A stretch of DNA of 64,000 nucleotides from Micromonosporaceae bacterium KJ-029 (GTDB taxonomy: Bacteria; Actinomycetota; Actinomycetes; Mycobacteriales; Micromonosporaceae). Location of the stretch: NCBI GenBank assembly GCA_005402585.1, contig BIFP01000072.1:124001-188000 (forward strand). Direction: 5' to 3'. This document shows, in pieces, positions 40,101 through 47,200 of the stretch (the first letter of the stretch is position 1; every line of letters begins with the position of its first letter). Below the pieces are notes generated by a model. That model was not told where the DNA came from and made no database searches. It was given only the letters and a program-made list of their open reading frames with translations. The position numbers were made by a program, and so were the translations under genes.

Positions 40101-41091
40101 GAGCATCCTCAACTCGCTGCTCGTGTCCATCCTGACCCGGGCGACGCCGGACGAGGTGCGGCTGCTGCTGATCGACCCGAAGCGGGTCGAGCTGACCGGT
40201 TACGAGGGCATCCCGCACCTGGTCACCCCGATTGTGACCAACGCCAAGAAGGCCGCCGACTCGCTGGAGTGGGTCGTCCGCGAGATGGACATGCGGTACG
40301 ACGACCTGGCGGCCAACGGGGTCCGGCACATCGACGACTTTAACCGCAAGGTACGCAACGGCGAGATCAAGGCGCCGCCCGGCAGCGAGCGGGAGATGCG
40401 GCCGTACCCGTACCTGCTGGTGATCGTGGACGAGCTGGCCGACCTGATGATGGTCGCGCCGCGCGACGTCGAGGACTCGATCGTGCGGATCACCCAGCTC
40501 GCTCGGGCCGCCGGTATCCACCTGGTGCTCGCCACCCAACGGCCCTCGGTCGACGTGGTGACCGGCCTGATCAAGGCCAACGTGCCGTCCCGGCTGGCCT
40601 TCGCCACCTCCTCGCTGGCCGACTCCCGGGTCATCCTGGACCAGCCCGGCGCGGAGAAGCTGCTCGGCCGTGGTGACGGCCTGTTCCTGCCGATGGGCGC
40701 CTCGAAGCCGGTGCGGATCCAGGGCGCCTGGGTCACCGAGCGCGAGATTAACGACGTGGTCAAGTTCTGCAAGGGCCAGCGCGAGCCGGAGTTCCGCCCG
40801 GACGTGCTGGCACCGGCCCAGGACAGCAAGAAGAAGATCGACGAGGACATCGGCGATGACCTGGACCTGCTGGTGCAGGCGGTCGAGCTGGTGGTCACCT
40901 CGCAGTTCGGCTCGACCTCGATGCTCCAGCGCAAGCTGCGGGTCGGTTTCGCCAAGGCGGGCCGGCTGATGGACCTGATGGAGACCCGGGGCGTGGTCGG
41001 CCCCTCCGAGGGCTCCAAGGCCCGCGACGTGCTGGTCAAGCCGGACGAGCTGGAAGAGGTCCTGGAGGGGCTGCGAGGCGGGGATGGCTGA
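37159..41091 (+). CDS. ftsK: DNA translocase FtsK/SpoIIIE, intein-containing precursor
   Basis: 1,310 residues as encoded, 815 after removal of the intein. FtsK pumps DNA through the closing septum. Residues 1-60 are basic; about 85-230 hold four transmembrane helices; 230-320 is an acidic/proline linker; then the motor. The P-loop reads GATGAGK, is interrupted by the intein (residues 486-980) and resumes with SSILNSLLVS. Motor motifs resume: LLLIDPKRVELTGYEGIPHL, VIVDELADLMM and LATQRPSVDVVTGLIKANVP. The C-terminal gamma winged helix (GSTSMLQRKLRVGFAKAGR) is present. Without splicing the ATPase cannot be active. Confidence 0.96.
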   Translation: MAGRTSQASRRRGASPRGGTNSRARQPAKKTRAPARRRSTAKGPGPAAYVGRAVQALWMGLAHGVGWAVRAVGRQAASARDLDPEHRRDGAGLLLIGLALLSAGALWFSAAGPLGARLADTVRLFLGAISIVVPVLLGIGAWRLMRQPGDPEHRGRGLIGWGSMLVATAAMLHIGQQPADPGERDFAGGLIGAGVGSLLERAVTAWVAVPLLILLLVFGLLVVTATPINKIPERLGLLAGSVIGQGGPEADEAPATPARRRPAKRTPPPVDPDEFDDLDGVDLQETIPLPRKAPSRVPASRKPAEPPEHSPAPTRAEQLALTGLSGDYTLPPANMLGTGAAPKSRSKANDEVIAALTGVFDQFDVDAAVTGFTRGPTVTRYEVELGHGVKVERITQLSRNIAYAVKSPDVRILSPIPGKSAVGVEIPNTDPENVALGDVLRSRAATSDHHPMVVALGKDIEGGYVVANLAKMPHILIAGATGAGKALALDTPIATPDGWSTMGDLRVGDRVFDEQGRPCTVVAATPTMYWRPCYEVEFSDGTVIVADANHEWRTTTRAGRTQRRHGWKDGSYWSPEARDLISTRLAQVLAEPDRPVSSREILTDLGSQFRNVLYQILGSMQKEPMLGRVPYERGGRPITRWVPTYSRHQAYEALSVRVNGPGRSGSREHHDQGTVTTADIAATLRVGRNKQWANHAVDVAGPLSCPEQELPIAPYTLGCWLGDGTTGSAMLTSADDEILDQIRLDGYVLTKHPGSKLHYTISNRHDRDRRIAEALLLVDQGMSGPAAASHVGVSTTAVYLARKQRGRAAAITSTTPPGLRREAYRTMRALFREIGEKHIPPAYLRASEPQRRALLAGLLDTDGTVSKRGGVELALTNERLARDALELILSLGYQATMTTKAVRGRKPTTSTFYRIHFTPKDKVFRLSRKLSRQVVATRSTASRRYIVDVRPVPSVPVRCIQVDSSSHMYLASRACVPTHNSSILNSLLVSILTRATPDEVRLLLIDPKRVELTGYEGIPHLVTPIVTNAKKAADSLEWVVREMDMRYDDLAANGVRHIDDFNRKVRNGEIKAPPGSEREMRPYPYLLVIVDELADLMMVAPRDVEDSIVRITQLARAAGIHLVLATQRPSVDVVTGLIKANVPSRLAFATSSLADSRVILDQPGAEKLLGRGDGLFLPMGASKPVRIQGAWVTEREINDVVKFCKGQREPEFRPDVLAPAQDSKKKIDEDIGDDLDLLVQAVELVVTSQFGSTSMLQRKLRVGFAKAGRLMDLMETRGVVGPSEGSKARDVLVKPDELEEVLEGLRGGDG
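38614..40098 (+). other. Class 3 intein with LAGLIDADG endonuclease in FtsK
   Basis: 495 residues (FtsK 486-980). It begins with Ala, not Cys or Ser: ALALDTPIATPDGWSTMGDL. Splicing blocks B (GTVIVADANHEW), F (VPVRCIQVDSSSHMYLA) and G (CVPTHN) are present, followed by Ser at +1. Trp552, Cys959 and Thr978 match the W-C-T triad that defines class 3 inteins, where the block F Cys makes the first acyl shift. Between them lie two LAGLIDADG motifs (LGCWLGDGTT and LLAGLLDTDGTV) and a helix-turn-helix (GPAAASHVGVSTTAVYLARK). The base composition is visibly less GC-rich than the flanking ftsK, suggesting later acquisition. Confidence 0.9.
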
Positions 41092-41461
41092 CCACCCGCC
41101 GCTGGCCGGCGAGCTGTTCCCGATCATCACGGCCGGCGACCTGCCCGCTGCCCTGCACTTCTACCAGGGGCTGCTCGGCGGGGTGGTCGACTACCGGTTC
41201 CCGGAGACCGGCGAGCCGGCATACGTCGGCCTGCGCTTCGGCGCCGGGCAGCTCGGCATCGGGCGCCAGGAGGGCGACGAACCTCCGGGCGGCCCGACCA
41301 CGCTCTGGGTGTACGTCGCCGACTGCCCGGCCGCGGTGGCCCGGCTCCGCGCGGCAGGCGTGGACGTGGTGGCCGAGCCGCAGACGCAGCCCTGGGGCGA
41401 GCGGATGGCGGTGGTCCGCGACCCGGACGGTAACCGCGTCCTGGTCGCCGACCACGGCTGA
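41084..41461 (+). CDS. VOC-superfamily (glyoxalase/bleomycin-resistance-like) protein
   Basis: 125 residues. A paired beta-alpha-beta-beta-beta fold: ELFPIITAGDLPAALHFYQGLLGG opens it and MAVVRDPDGNRVLVAD is the classic last strand. It may bind a metal or a small ligand; the substrate is unknown. The ATG overlaps the end of ftsK by 8 bases, so it is co-translated, though a functional link is not obvious. Confidence 0.87.
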   Translation: MADHPPLAGELFPIITAGDLPAALHFYQGLLGGVVDYRFPETGEPAYVGLRFGAGQLGIGRQEGDEPPGGPTTLWVYVADCPAAVARLRAAGVDVVAEPQTQPWGERMAVVRDPDGNRVLVADHG

Positions 41462-41467
41462 CGTGAA

Positions 41468-41518
41468 AGGAAGGGCCCCTTGTTAACGCCTGCGGTATAG
41501 GAAGGGCCCCTTCTTAAC
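41468..41518. repeat. Two copies of a 20-bp palindromic repeat
   Basis: AGGAAGGGCCCCTTGTTAAC (41468-41487) and AGGAAGGGCCCCTTCTTAAC (41499-41518) differ at one base and are separated by GCCTGCGGTAT. Each contains the near-palindrome AAGGGCCCCTT. This looks like a dispersed intergenic element or a terminator module rather than coding sequence. Confidence 0.8.
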
Positions 41519-41531
41519 TGCTGGACGCGCG

Positions 41532-41564
41532 GACGGGCCCGCCGCGTGGTGCGGCGAGCCCGTC
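41532..41564. terminator. Terminator downstream of the small membrane-protein gene
   Basis: GACGGGC (41532-41538) pairs with GCCCGTC (41558-41564) and, after one mismatch, CGCCGC pairs with GCGGCG around GTGGT. It is 11 bases past the stop of the minus-strand gene and may also stop reading from ftsK-VOC. Confidence 0.75.
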
Positions 41565-41575
41565 GGTGCGAGGGA

Positions 41576-41803
41576 TCAGAGCGTGTTGAGGAGCAGCATG
41601 CTCAGCAGGATGACGGCCACGTTGGCCCCGGCGGCGTACCAGCCGAGCGGCTTGTCGCCGAGCACCGCGCCGACGACACCGAGGACCAGCCCGACGACTC
41701 CGAAGAGGATCGGGTTGAGTAGCAACGCGAGAACCGCGAACACGAAGCCCACGATCGTGCAGATGCGGGCGGCGCTGGTCGAGCGGACGGTGCTGGTGGC
41801 CAT
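41576..41803 (-). CDS. Small two-helix membrane protein
   Basis: 75 residues with hydrophobic segments ICTIVGFVFAVLALLLNPILFGVVGLVLGVVG-like in the middle (two closely spaced helices) and AGANVAVILLSMLLLNTL at the end. The loop GDKPLGWYAAG is the only polar part. Resembles small DUF4190-like proteins; function unknown. It follows the SugE gene on the same strand, 76 bases away. Confidence 0.65.
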   Translation of the reverse strand: MATSTVRSTSAARICTIVGFVFAVLALLLNPILFGVVGLVLGVVGAVLGDKPLGWYAAGANVAVILLSMLLLNTL

Positions 41804-41879
41804 GTCTGCCTCCGGAAGGTGAGCTTGCCTCTACCGTCCGGTTTCTACCCACTGCGGACGCTCGCCACGCCTGGCCGGG

Positions 41880-42194
41880 TCAGTGGTAGACCTTCAGGCC
41901 GATCACTCCGGCGACCACCAGCACCAGGCAGAGGATCCGGGGCAGGCTGGCGGACTCGCCCAACGCGAACATCCCCACCAGCGCGGTGCCGGTCACGCCG
42001 ATGCCGACCCACACCGCGTACCCGGTGCCGACCGGGATCTCGCGCAGCGCGTACGCCAGGCCGGCCATGCTCAGCACCAGCGTGATCGCGAAGACCACCG
42101 AGGGAAGGGGTCGGGAGAAGCCGGCGCTGCGGTCCAGGGCGATCGCCCACGCCGTCTCCAGCAGTCCGGAAAGCACAAGCACGATCCAGGCCAT
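41880..42194 (-). CDS. sugE: SMR-family guanidinium exporter (SugE/Gdx)
   Basis: 104 residues, four transmembrane helices, the normal SMR length. The substrate Glu is at position 13 in GLLETAWAIALDRS; the dimer motif AVWVGIGVTGTALVG and the ending GVIGLKVYH belong to the Gdx (SugE) branch, which exports guanidinium in exchange for protons. The guanidine-III riboswitch upstream supports the substrate. The ATG at 42194 follows GAGGTGA. Confidence 0.93.
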   Translation of the reverse strand: MAWIVLVLSGLLETAWAIALDRSAGFSRPLPSVVFAITLVLSMAGLAYALREIPVGTGYAVWVGIGVTGTALVGMFALGESASLPRILCLVLVVAGVIGLKVYH

Positions 42195-42198
42195 CAGG

Positions 42199-42297
42199 TC
42201 ACCTCTTCAGGCTGCCCCGGGCCACCGGCGCCGGGACGAGTCGGGTTCTGGTACGGGGCGTCTTGGCCTGACCGGGTACGCCCACGACTCGTCCGGG
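42199..42297 (-). ncRNA. Guanidine-III (ykkC-III) riboswitch of sugE
   Basis: Read on the minus strand, CCGGACGAG (from 42296) is followed by a stem GGGCG/CGCCC closing a loop TACCCGGTCAGGCCAAGA, the highly conserved guanidine-III core, where the 5' CCGG pairs with the loop CCGG in a pseudoknot. Downstream, CGACTCGTCC (forward 42234-42243) is fully complementary to GGACGAGTCG (forward 42285-42294) of the aptamer, a competing 10-bp helix that can serve as the expression platform. The Shine-Dalgarno of sugE is at 42199-42205. Confidence 0.88.
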
Positions 42298-42410
42298 ACG
42301 GCCACGTGGGCCGCCGGGACCGACCGTAGCACCGGCTGGACGGCCGATCCGGGTGAGACGGATCACCGGGATTGGACCTGAACCTTGCTTCAGCTTGCAC
42401 GATGTAACCC

Positions 42411-43334
42411 ATGACCGTGCTCATCTCCGACCCGGAGGTCGCCGCCGCGCTGGACGCGCCGACCACGGTGGACGCGATGCGTCAGGCCCTGCTGGCCGCG
42501 TACGACGGGCGACTCGTCGCCCCGCCTCGGGCCTCCGCGTCGCTGGGCGGAGGGCGGATGGTGCTCACCGCCGGGCACCTGGTCGGGCAGTGGTACGGAT
42601 ACCGGGCGTACGACACCTTCGGGCACCCCGGGACCGAACAGGTGGTGGTGCTGCACGACGGGCGTACCGGCGCGGTGCGGGCGGTGGCCGTTGGCGAGGA
42701 ACTGGGTTCCCGGCGTACCGGCGGGTTGGGTGGGGTCGCGGTGGACGCGCTGGCCCGCCCGGACGCGACCACGTTGGGCGTGATCGGCTCCGGCCGTCAG
42801 GCGTGGGCCCAGGTCTGGGCCGCTGCCGCCGTACGCCCGCTGCGCGAGGTGACGGTGCACAGCCGCTCGGCGGCGCGCCGGGAGGCGTTCGCTGCCCGGG
42901 TCCGGGCCGAACTCGGCATCCCGGCCCGCCCGGTGGAGACCGTCTCGGCGGCCGTCCGCGACCGGGACGTGGTGGTGCTGGCCACCACCAGCGTGACGCC
43001 GGTGCTGGCCGCCGCCGACCTGTCCCCGGGCACCCACGTCAACGCGGTCGGCTTCAAGCAGCGCGACCGCGCGGAGTTCGACAGCGGTCTGCTGGACGCT
43101 GCCGCCGTACTGGCCAGCGACTCACCGGCCCAGGCCGGGTCGTACGTCCCGCCGATGCTTGCTGCGGAACCGCCGTACGCGGCGCGGCTGCACGACCTGG
43201 GCGCAGTGCTGGCCGGCGCGGTACCCGGCCGGACCAGCGCGGACCAGATCTCGGTGTTCTGCTCGGTCGGCCTGGCCGGTACCGAGGTGTTCCTGCTCGA
43301 CCGCCTGGTCCGGGTCGTCGCCGCGGCCCACTGA
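42411..43334 (+). CDS. Ornithine cyclodeaminase/mu-crystallin family protein
   Basis: 307 residues. The Rossmann motif GVIGSGRQAWAQVW is near residue 123; GGLGGVAVDALARPD and LSPGTHVNAVGFKQRDRAEFD are family signatures. The Lys that acts in true ornithine cyclodeaminases is not evident in the first domain (WYGYRAYDTFGHPG), so it may instead be an imine/ketimine or NAD(P)H-dependent amino acid dehydrogenase. It is divergent from sugE, with the riboswitch leader between. ATG at 42411; no clear Shine-Dalgarno. Confidence 0.88.
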   Translation: MTVLISDPEVAAALDAPTTVDAMRQALLAAYDGRLVAPPRASASLGGGRMVLTAGHLVGQWYGYRAYDTFGHPGTEQVVVLHDGRTGAVRAVAVGEELGSRRTGGLGGVAVDALARPDATTLGVIGSGRQAWAQVWAAAAVRPLREVTVHSRSAARREAFAARVRAELGIPARPVETVSAAVRDRDVVVLATTSVTPVLAAADLSPGTHVNAVGFKQRDRAEFDSGLLDAAAVLASDSPAQAGSYVPPMLAAEPPYAARLHDLGAVLAGAVPGRTSADQISVFCSVGLAGTEVFLLDRLVRVVAAAH

Positions 43335-43369
43335 CCGCACGCCCCGCCGGACCGGGCGCGGCGGCCCGG

Positions 43370-43375
43370 TACCCT
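43370..43375 (+). promoter_or_regulatory. Leaderless promoter of rimO
   Basis: TACCCT, six bases before the GTG at 43382, which would be the first codon of a leaderless message. An ATG at 43379 is three bases closer to the -10. Confidence 0.6.
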
Positions 43376-43381
43376 CGGATG

Positions 43382-45028
43382 GTGTCTGCCACCTCCCCTT
43401 CCGGTCACTCCAGCTCGGCGCGTCTGGCGCCGCGCGGCGACCTGGAGCAGTCGTCCGACCATTCCAGCTCGGCGCGTCTGGCGCCGCGCGGCGACCTGGA
43501 GCAGTCGTCCGACCATTCCAGCTCGGCGCGTCTGGCGCCGCGCGGCGGCCTGGAGCAGTCGTCCGCTGCCGACGGCCGTCGTGTTGCCCTGCTGACCCTG
43601 GGCTGTGCCCGTAACGAGGTCGACTCGGAGGAACTGGCCGCCCGCCTGCACGCCGACGGCTGGCAGGTGACCACCGACGGCGAGGGCGCCGACGTGGTGG
43701 TCGTCAACACCTGCGGCTTTGTGGAGAAGGCGAAGCAGGATTCGATCCAGACGCTGCTGGCCGCCGCCGAGACCGGGGCGAAGGTGGTCGCCGCCGGGTG
43801 CATGGCCGAGCGGTACGGCCGGGAGTTGGCCGACAGTCTTCCCGAGGCCCAGGCGGTGCTCAGCTTCGACGACTACCCGGAGATCGCGGCCCGGCTGGAC
43901 GAGGTCGTCGCCGGCCGCGACTTTGCCGCGCACACCCCCCGGGACCGGCGCGAGCTGCTGCCGCTGACCCCGGTCGCCCGCCGGGACAGCGCGGTGTCGC
44001 TGCCCGGGCACGGCCATGGTGCCGACGCCGACGAGCACACCCCCGCGCACCTGCGCCCGGTGCTGCGCCGCCGGCTCGACGGCGGCCCGGTCGCCTCGCT
44101 CAAGCTGGCCAGTGGCTGCGACCGGCGCTGCGCGTTCTGCGCCATCCCCGCCTTCCGTGGCGCCTTCGTCTCCCGCACGCCGGACGAGCTGCTCGCCGAG
44201 GCGGAGTGGCTGGCCAGGAGCGGCGTACGCGAGCTGGTCCTGGTCAGCGAGAACTCGACGTCATACGGCAAGGACCTGGGTGACCCCCGCGCGCTGGAGA
44301 AGCTGCTGCCGCAGCTCGCGGTGATCGACGGCATCGTCCGGGTGCGGGTCAGCTACCTCCAGCCGGCCGAGACCCGGCCCGGCCTGATCGAGGCGATCGC
44401 CAACACCCCGGGCGTGGCGCCCTACTTCGACCTGTCGTTCCAGCACTCCAGCGAGCCGGTGCTGCGCCGGATGCGCCGTTTCGGCTCCACCGACCGTTTC
44501 CTGGAGCTGCTGGCCTCGGCGCGGGCGCTGGCGCCGGAGGCGGGCGCGCGGAGCAACTTCATCGTCGGGTTCCCCGGCGAGACCCGGGCCGACGTGGACG
44601 AGATGGTCCGCTTCCTCACCGAGGCCCGGCTCGACGCGATCGGGGTCTTCGACTACAGCGACGAGGACGGCACCGAGGCCGCCGGGCTGCCGGGCAAGGT
44701 CTCCGCCGCCACCATCAAGCGGCGGTACGACAAGCTCAGCGCGCTCGCCGACGAGCTGTGCTCGCAGCGTGCCGAGGACCGCCTCGGCTCGACCGTGGAG
44801 GTGCTGGTCGACTCGGTCGACGACGGTGTCGTCGAGGGGCGGGCCGCGCACCAGGCGCCGGAGGTGGACGGCTCGACCACGCTGGTCGCGCCGGACGGTG
44901 GCGGGGTCGACCTGGCCGCGCTGCGCCCGGGTGACCTGGTCCGGGCCACGGTGACCGGTACCGAGGGTGTCGACCTGATCGCAGTACCGGATGAGATGAT
45001 TTCGGCGGCGCCCGGCGCGGCGCGGTGA
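43382..45028 (+). CDS. rimO: Ribosomal protein S12 methylthiotransferase RimO
   Basis: 548 residues. A radical SAM enzyme that adds a methylthio group to the Asp of ribosomal protein S12. N-terminal UPF0004 cysteines: TLGCARNEVDSEE, VNTCGFVEKAKQDS and AAGCMAERYG. Radical SAM cluster: SGCDRRCAFCAIPAFRG. The TRAM domain is at the C-terminus. Residues 9-62 are three 18-residue copies of HSSSARLAPRGDLEQSSD, not part of the usual enzyme. No start codon lies between them and the conserved core, so they must be translated. The stop overlaps pgsA (GTGA). Confidence 0.95.
   Translation: MSATSPSGHSSSARLAPRGDLEQSSDHSSSARLAPRGDLEQSSDHSSSARLAPRGGLEQSSAADGRRVALLTLGCARNEVDSEELAARLHADGWQVTTDGEGADVVVVNTCGFVEKAKQDSIQTLLAAAETGAKVVAAGCMAERYGRELADSLPEAQAVLSFDDYPEIAARLDEVVAGRDFAAHTPRDRRELLPLTPVARRDSAVSLPGHGHGADADEHTPAHLRPVLRRRLDGGPVASLKLASGCDRRCAFCAIPAFRGAFVSRTPDELLAEAEWLARSGVRELVLVSENSTSYGKDLGDPRALEKLLPQLAVIDGIVRVRVSYLQPAETRPGLIEAIANTPGVAPYFDLSFQHSSEPVLRRMRRFGSTDRFLELLASARALAPEAGARSNFIVGFPGETRADVDEMVRFLTEARLDAIGVFDYSDEDGTEAAGLPGKVSAATIKRRYDKLSALADELCSQRAEDRLGSTVEVLVDSVDDGVVEGRAAHQAPEVDGSTTLVAPDGGGVDLAALRPGDLVRATVTGTEGVDLIAVPDEMISAAPGAAR
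43406..43567 (+). repeat. Three tandem 54-bp in-frame repeats in rimO
   Basis: Units at 43406-43459, 43460-43513 and 43514-43567 are nearly identical (cac/cat at the first codon; gac to ggc once in the third; last codon differs). Each encodes 18 residues. Near identity at third positions points to recent expansion. Confidence 0.95.
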
Positions 45029-45678
45029 CAACGGGCCGAAACGAGGCGGGGGAGCAACACGGTGTGGTGCCCGAGCGTGGGCCGATGACCGGCGCGACGG
45101 AGTCGACGCCGGCACCGGTGGTGGCTCGGGTGCCGGTGGTCAACGCCGCCAACGGCCTGACCGCGCTGCGGCTGGTGCTGGTGCCGGTGTTCGCCGCCTC
45201 GGTGGTCGTCTCGAGCATGACGCACGCCGGGTGGCAGATCATCGCCAGTGTGATCTTCGCCGTCGCCTCGGTGACGGACCTGGTCGACGGCTGGATCGCC
45301 CGCCGGTTCGCGCTGGTCACCGCGGTCGGCAAGGTGGCCGACCCGATCGCCGACAAGGCGCTCACCGGCGCCGCCCTGCTGCTGCTCTCCTGGTACGACC
45401 GGCTGCCCTGGTGGGTGACGGCGGTCATCCTCGCCCGCGAGCTGGGCATCACCGCCCTGCGGTTCTGGGTGATCCGGCGCGGGGTGATCGCCGCGAGCCG
45501 GGGCGGGAAGATCAAGACCGCCCTGCAGATCCTGGCCATCGCCTGGTACCTGTGGCCGATGCCGGCCGTCCTCGCCGGGATCGGCCCGTGGATCATGGCG
45601 GCGGCGGTGGCCGTCACCGTCGTGACCGGCTTCGACTACATCGCGCAGGCCCTCCGGCTGCGCCGTACCGCCCGCTGA
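45025..45678 (+). CDS. pgsA: CDP-diacylglycerol-glycerol-3-phosphate 3-phosphatidyltransferase
   Basis: 217 residues. Commits CDP-diacylglycerol to phosphatidylglycerol synthesis in the membrane. The CDP-alcohol phosphotransferase motif is intact: DGWIARRFALVTAVGKVADPIADK. Five or six transmembrane helices. The GTG at 45025 overlaps rimO; a GTG at 45064 after GGGGAG is an alternative, since the first 30 residues are not typical. Conserved partner of rimO and cinA. Confidence 0.92.
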   Translation: MTTGRNEAGEQHGVVPERGPMTGATESTPAPVVARVPVVNAANGLTALRLVLVPVFAASVVVSSMTHAGWQIIASVIFAVASVTDLVDGWIARRFALVTAVGKVADPIADKALTGAALLLLSWYDRLPWWVTAVILARELGITALRFWVIRRGVIAASRGGKIKTALQILAIAWYLWPMPAVLAGIGPWIMAAAVAVTVVTGFDYIAQALRLRRTAR

Positions 45679-45782
45679 GCCTGGCCCTGCTGCGGCTGCG
45701 CCAGCCGAGACAGGCGGTCGCGTCGCCGCAGACCCGGCACTGCGGTGGGTGAACCCTCGCCTCGTCGGGCAGGATGCGAGGC

Positions 45783-46328
45783 GTGGGCAGGAGAGAAGCC
45801 GACGGGGCGATGGGCAGCGCGGCGGCCGGCGTGGTGCACCGCCTCACCGACCTGCGGGAAACGGTGGCCACCGTCGAGTCGCTGACCGGCGGGCTGCTGG
45901 CCGCCACGATCGTCGACATCGCGGGGGCGAGCGCCGTCTACCGGGGTGGGCTGGTGGTCTACGCCACCGAGCTGAAGGAGCTGCTGGCCGGCGTACCGGC
46001 GGAGCTGCTGGCCGAACGCGGCCCGGTCGACCCCGACGTGGCGGTGGCGCTCGCCGAGGGCGGGCGGCGCCGCTGTGGGGCCGACTGGGGCCTGGCCACC
46101 ACCGGGGTGGCCGGCCCGGAACCCCAGAACGGCAGACCGGTCGGGCTGGTCTTCGTCGCGGTGGCCGGCCCGCACGGCACCGAGGTGCGGCAACTCGATC
46201 TCGACGGTGGGCGGGACCACATCCGTACGGTGGCGGTGACCGAGGCGCTGCGGCTGCTCGAAGACCACGTCCAGGCTCCCGACGGCGCCGGTGCGCCACC
46301 CGCCGGGCCGGGCCAAGGCCGCCGCTGA
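45783..46328 (+). CDS. CinA-like nicotinamide-nucleotide amidase (PncC type)
   Basis: 181 residues, the C-terminal CinA domain only. Deamidates nicotinamide mononucleotide in NAD recycling. VESLTGGLLAATIVDIAGASAVYRGG is the family signature; STTG-type GLATTGVAGPEPQNGRPVGLVF follows. I chose the GTG at 45783, which lies seven bases after a -10-like CAGGAT; ATG 45774 and ATG 45810 are alternatives. Conserved in position between pgsA and clgR. Confidence 0.88.
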   Translation: MGRREADGAMGSAAAGVVHRLTDLRETVATVESLTGGLLAATIVDIAGASAVYRGGLVVYATELKELLAGVPAELLAERGPVDPDVAVALAEGGRRRCGADWGLATTGVAGPEPQNGRPVGLVFVAVAGPHGTEVRQLDLDGGRDHIRTVAVTEALRLLEDHVQAPDGAGAPPAGPGQGRR

Positions 46329-46540
46329 ACCGGACATCTGGGCGTGGATCGGGGCATATGGCCGGTGGTCCGGTGACCGGTCCCGGCCGGGCCCGGAGGC
46401 AACGCGGTGAGGTACCCCGGGCGGGGTGGATGTCGTGGCGGCCCGTACCGGGTACGGTTGCGGGAAGGCTCCGACGACCGGAGCCGGTGCCGCCGCCGGG
46501 CCGGACGGCCAGGCGAACTGTGTCCCTCAGGGGAGGTGCG

Positions 46541-46999
46541 ATGGTCCTGCTACGCCGGGTGATCGGTGACGCACTACGGGCGCGCCGGCAGGGGCAGCAC
46601 CGCACGCTGCGCGAGGTCTCTTCCGCCGCCAACGTCAGCCTGGGTTACCTGTCCGAGATCGAGCGCGGCCAGAAGGAACCCTCCAGCGAACTGCTCGCCG
46701 CGATCTGTGACGCGCTGGGCGCCCGCCTGTCCGAGCTGCTACGGGAGGTCAGCGACACCGTCGCGCTCGCGGAACAGCTGCCAGGCGTGCTCGTGCCGGT
46801 CCAGGACGGGCCGGCCGAGTCGACGCCGGTCGCCGCGGCGCCGGTGCAGAAGGCCACCGGCCGGGGCGTACGCCAGGTCAGCTCGGACGGCAGCGTCGCC
46901 GTCTCGGTGCGGCAGGACTCCCCGCTCAAGGCCACCCTGCGCAGCACCCGGGTCCGGCCCGCCGATCGCACCGACCGGGACGTGGTCTGCGCCGCCTGA
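46541..46999 (+). CDS. clgR: XRE-family regulator, ClgR-like
   Basis: 152 residues. The helix-turn-helix spans about residues 20-75: TLREVSSAANVSLGYLSEIERGQKEPSSELL. ClgR activates clp protease genes and, in mycobacteria, the pspA gene beside it. The rest is Ala/Val-rich linker and a short basic C-terminal segment (LKATLRSTRVRP). ATG after GGGGAGG. Its position before pspA and pspM supports the ClgR call. The 212 bases upstream hold no gene that I can support. Confidence 0.85.
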   Translation: MVLLRRVIGDALRARRQGQHRTLREVSSAANVSLGYLSEIERGQKEPSSELLAAICDALGARLSELLREVSDTVALAEQLPGVLVPVQDGPAESTPVAAAPVQKATGRGVRQVSSDGSVAVSVRQDSPLKATLRSTRVRPADRTDRDVVCAA

Positions 47000-47200
47000 G
47001 CCGCGTGCGTGGCTCCCGAGCCCTGCGGCCGATGGTCGCGGTGGCGCGGGCCGCGTAGGCTTGATCGGAACGTCCCCCTCGCCGGTACGGATGCCGTGCT
47101 GGCGCCCGGCTGGGACGATGGATCCACCATCGCCGGTGGCCGAGCTGGGCCACCCAACATGGGGCAGGCGCAGCGACGTTACTGAGGGGATACCGCGGAG

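Noticed and set aside
43406..43567. CRISPR-like array from regular 54-bp repeats
   Set aside because: The units are contiguous with no spacers and are in frame within rimO.
47000..47200. A stress sigma factor promoter (GGAAC box) before pspA
   Set aside because: GGAAC occurs but no matching -10 element at the required spacing was found.
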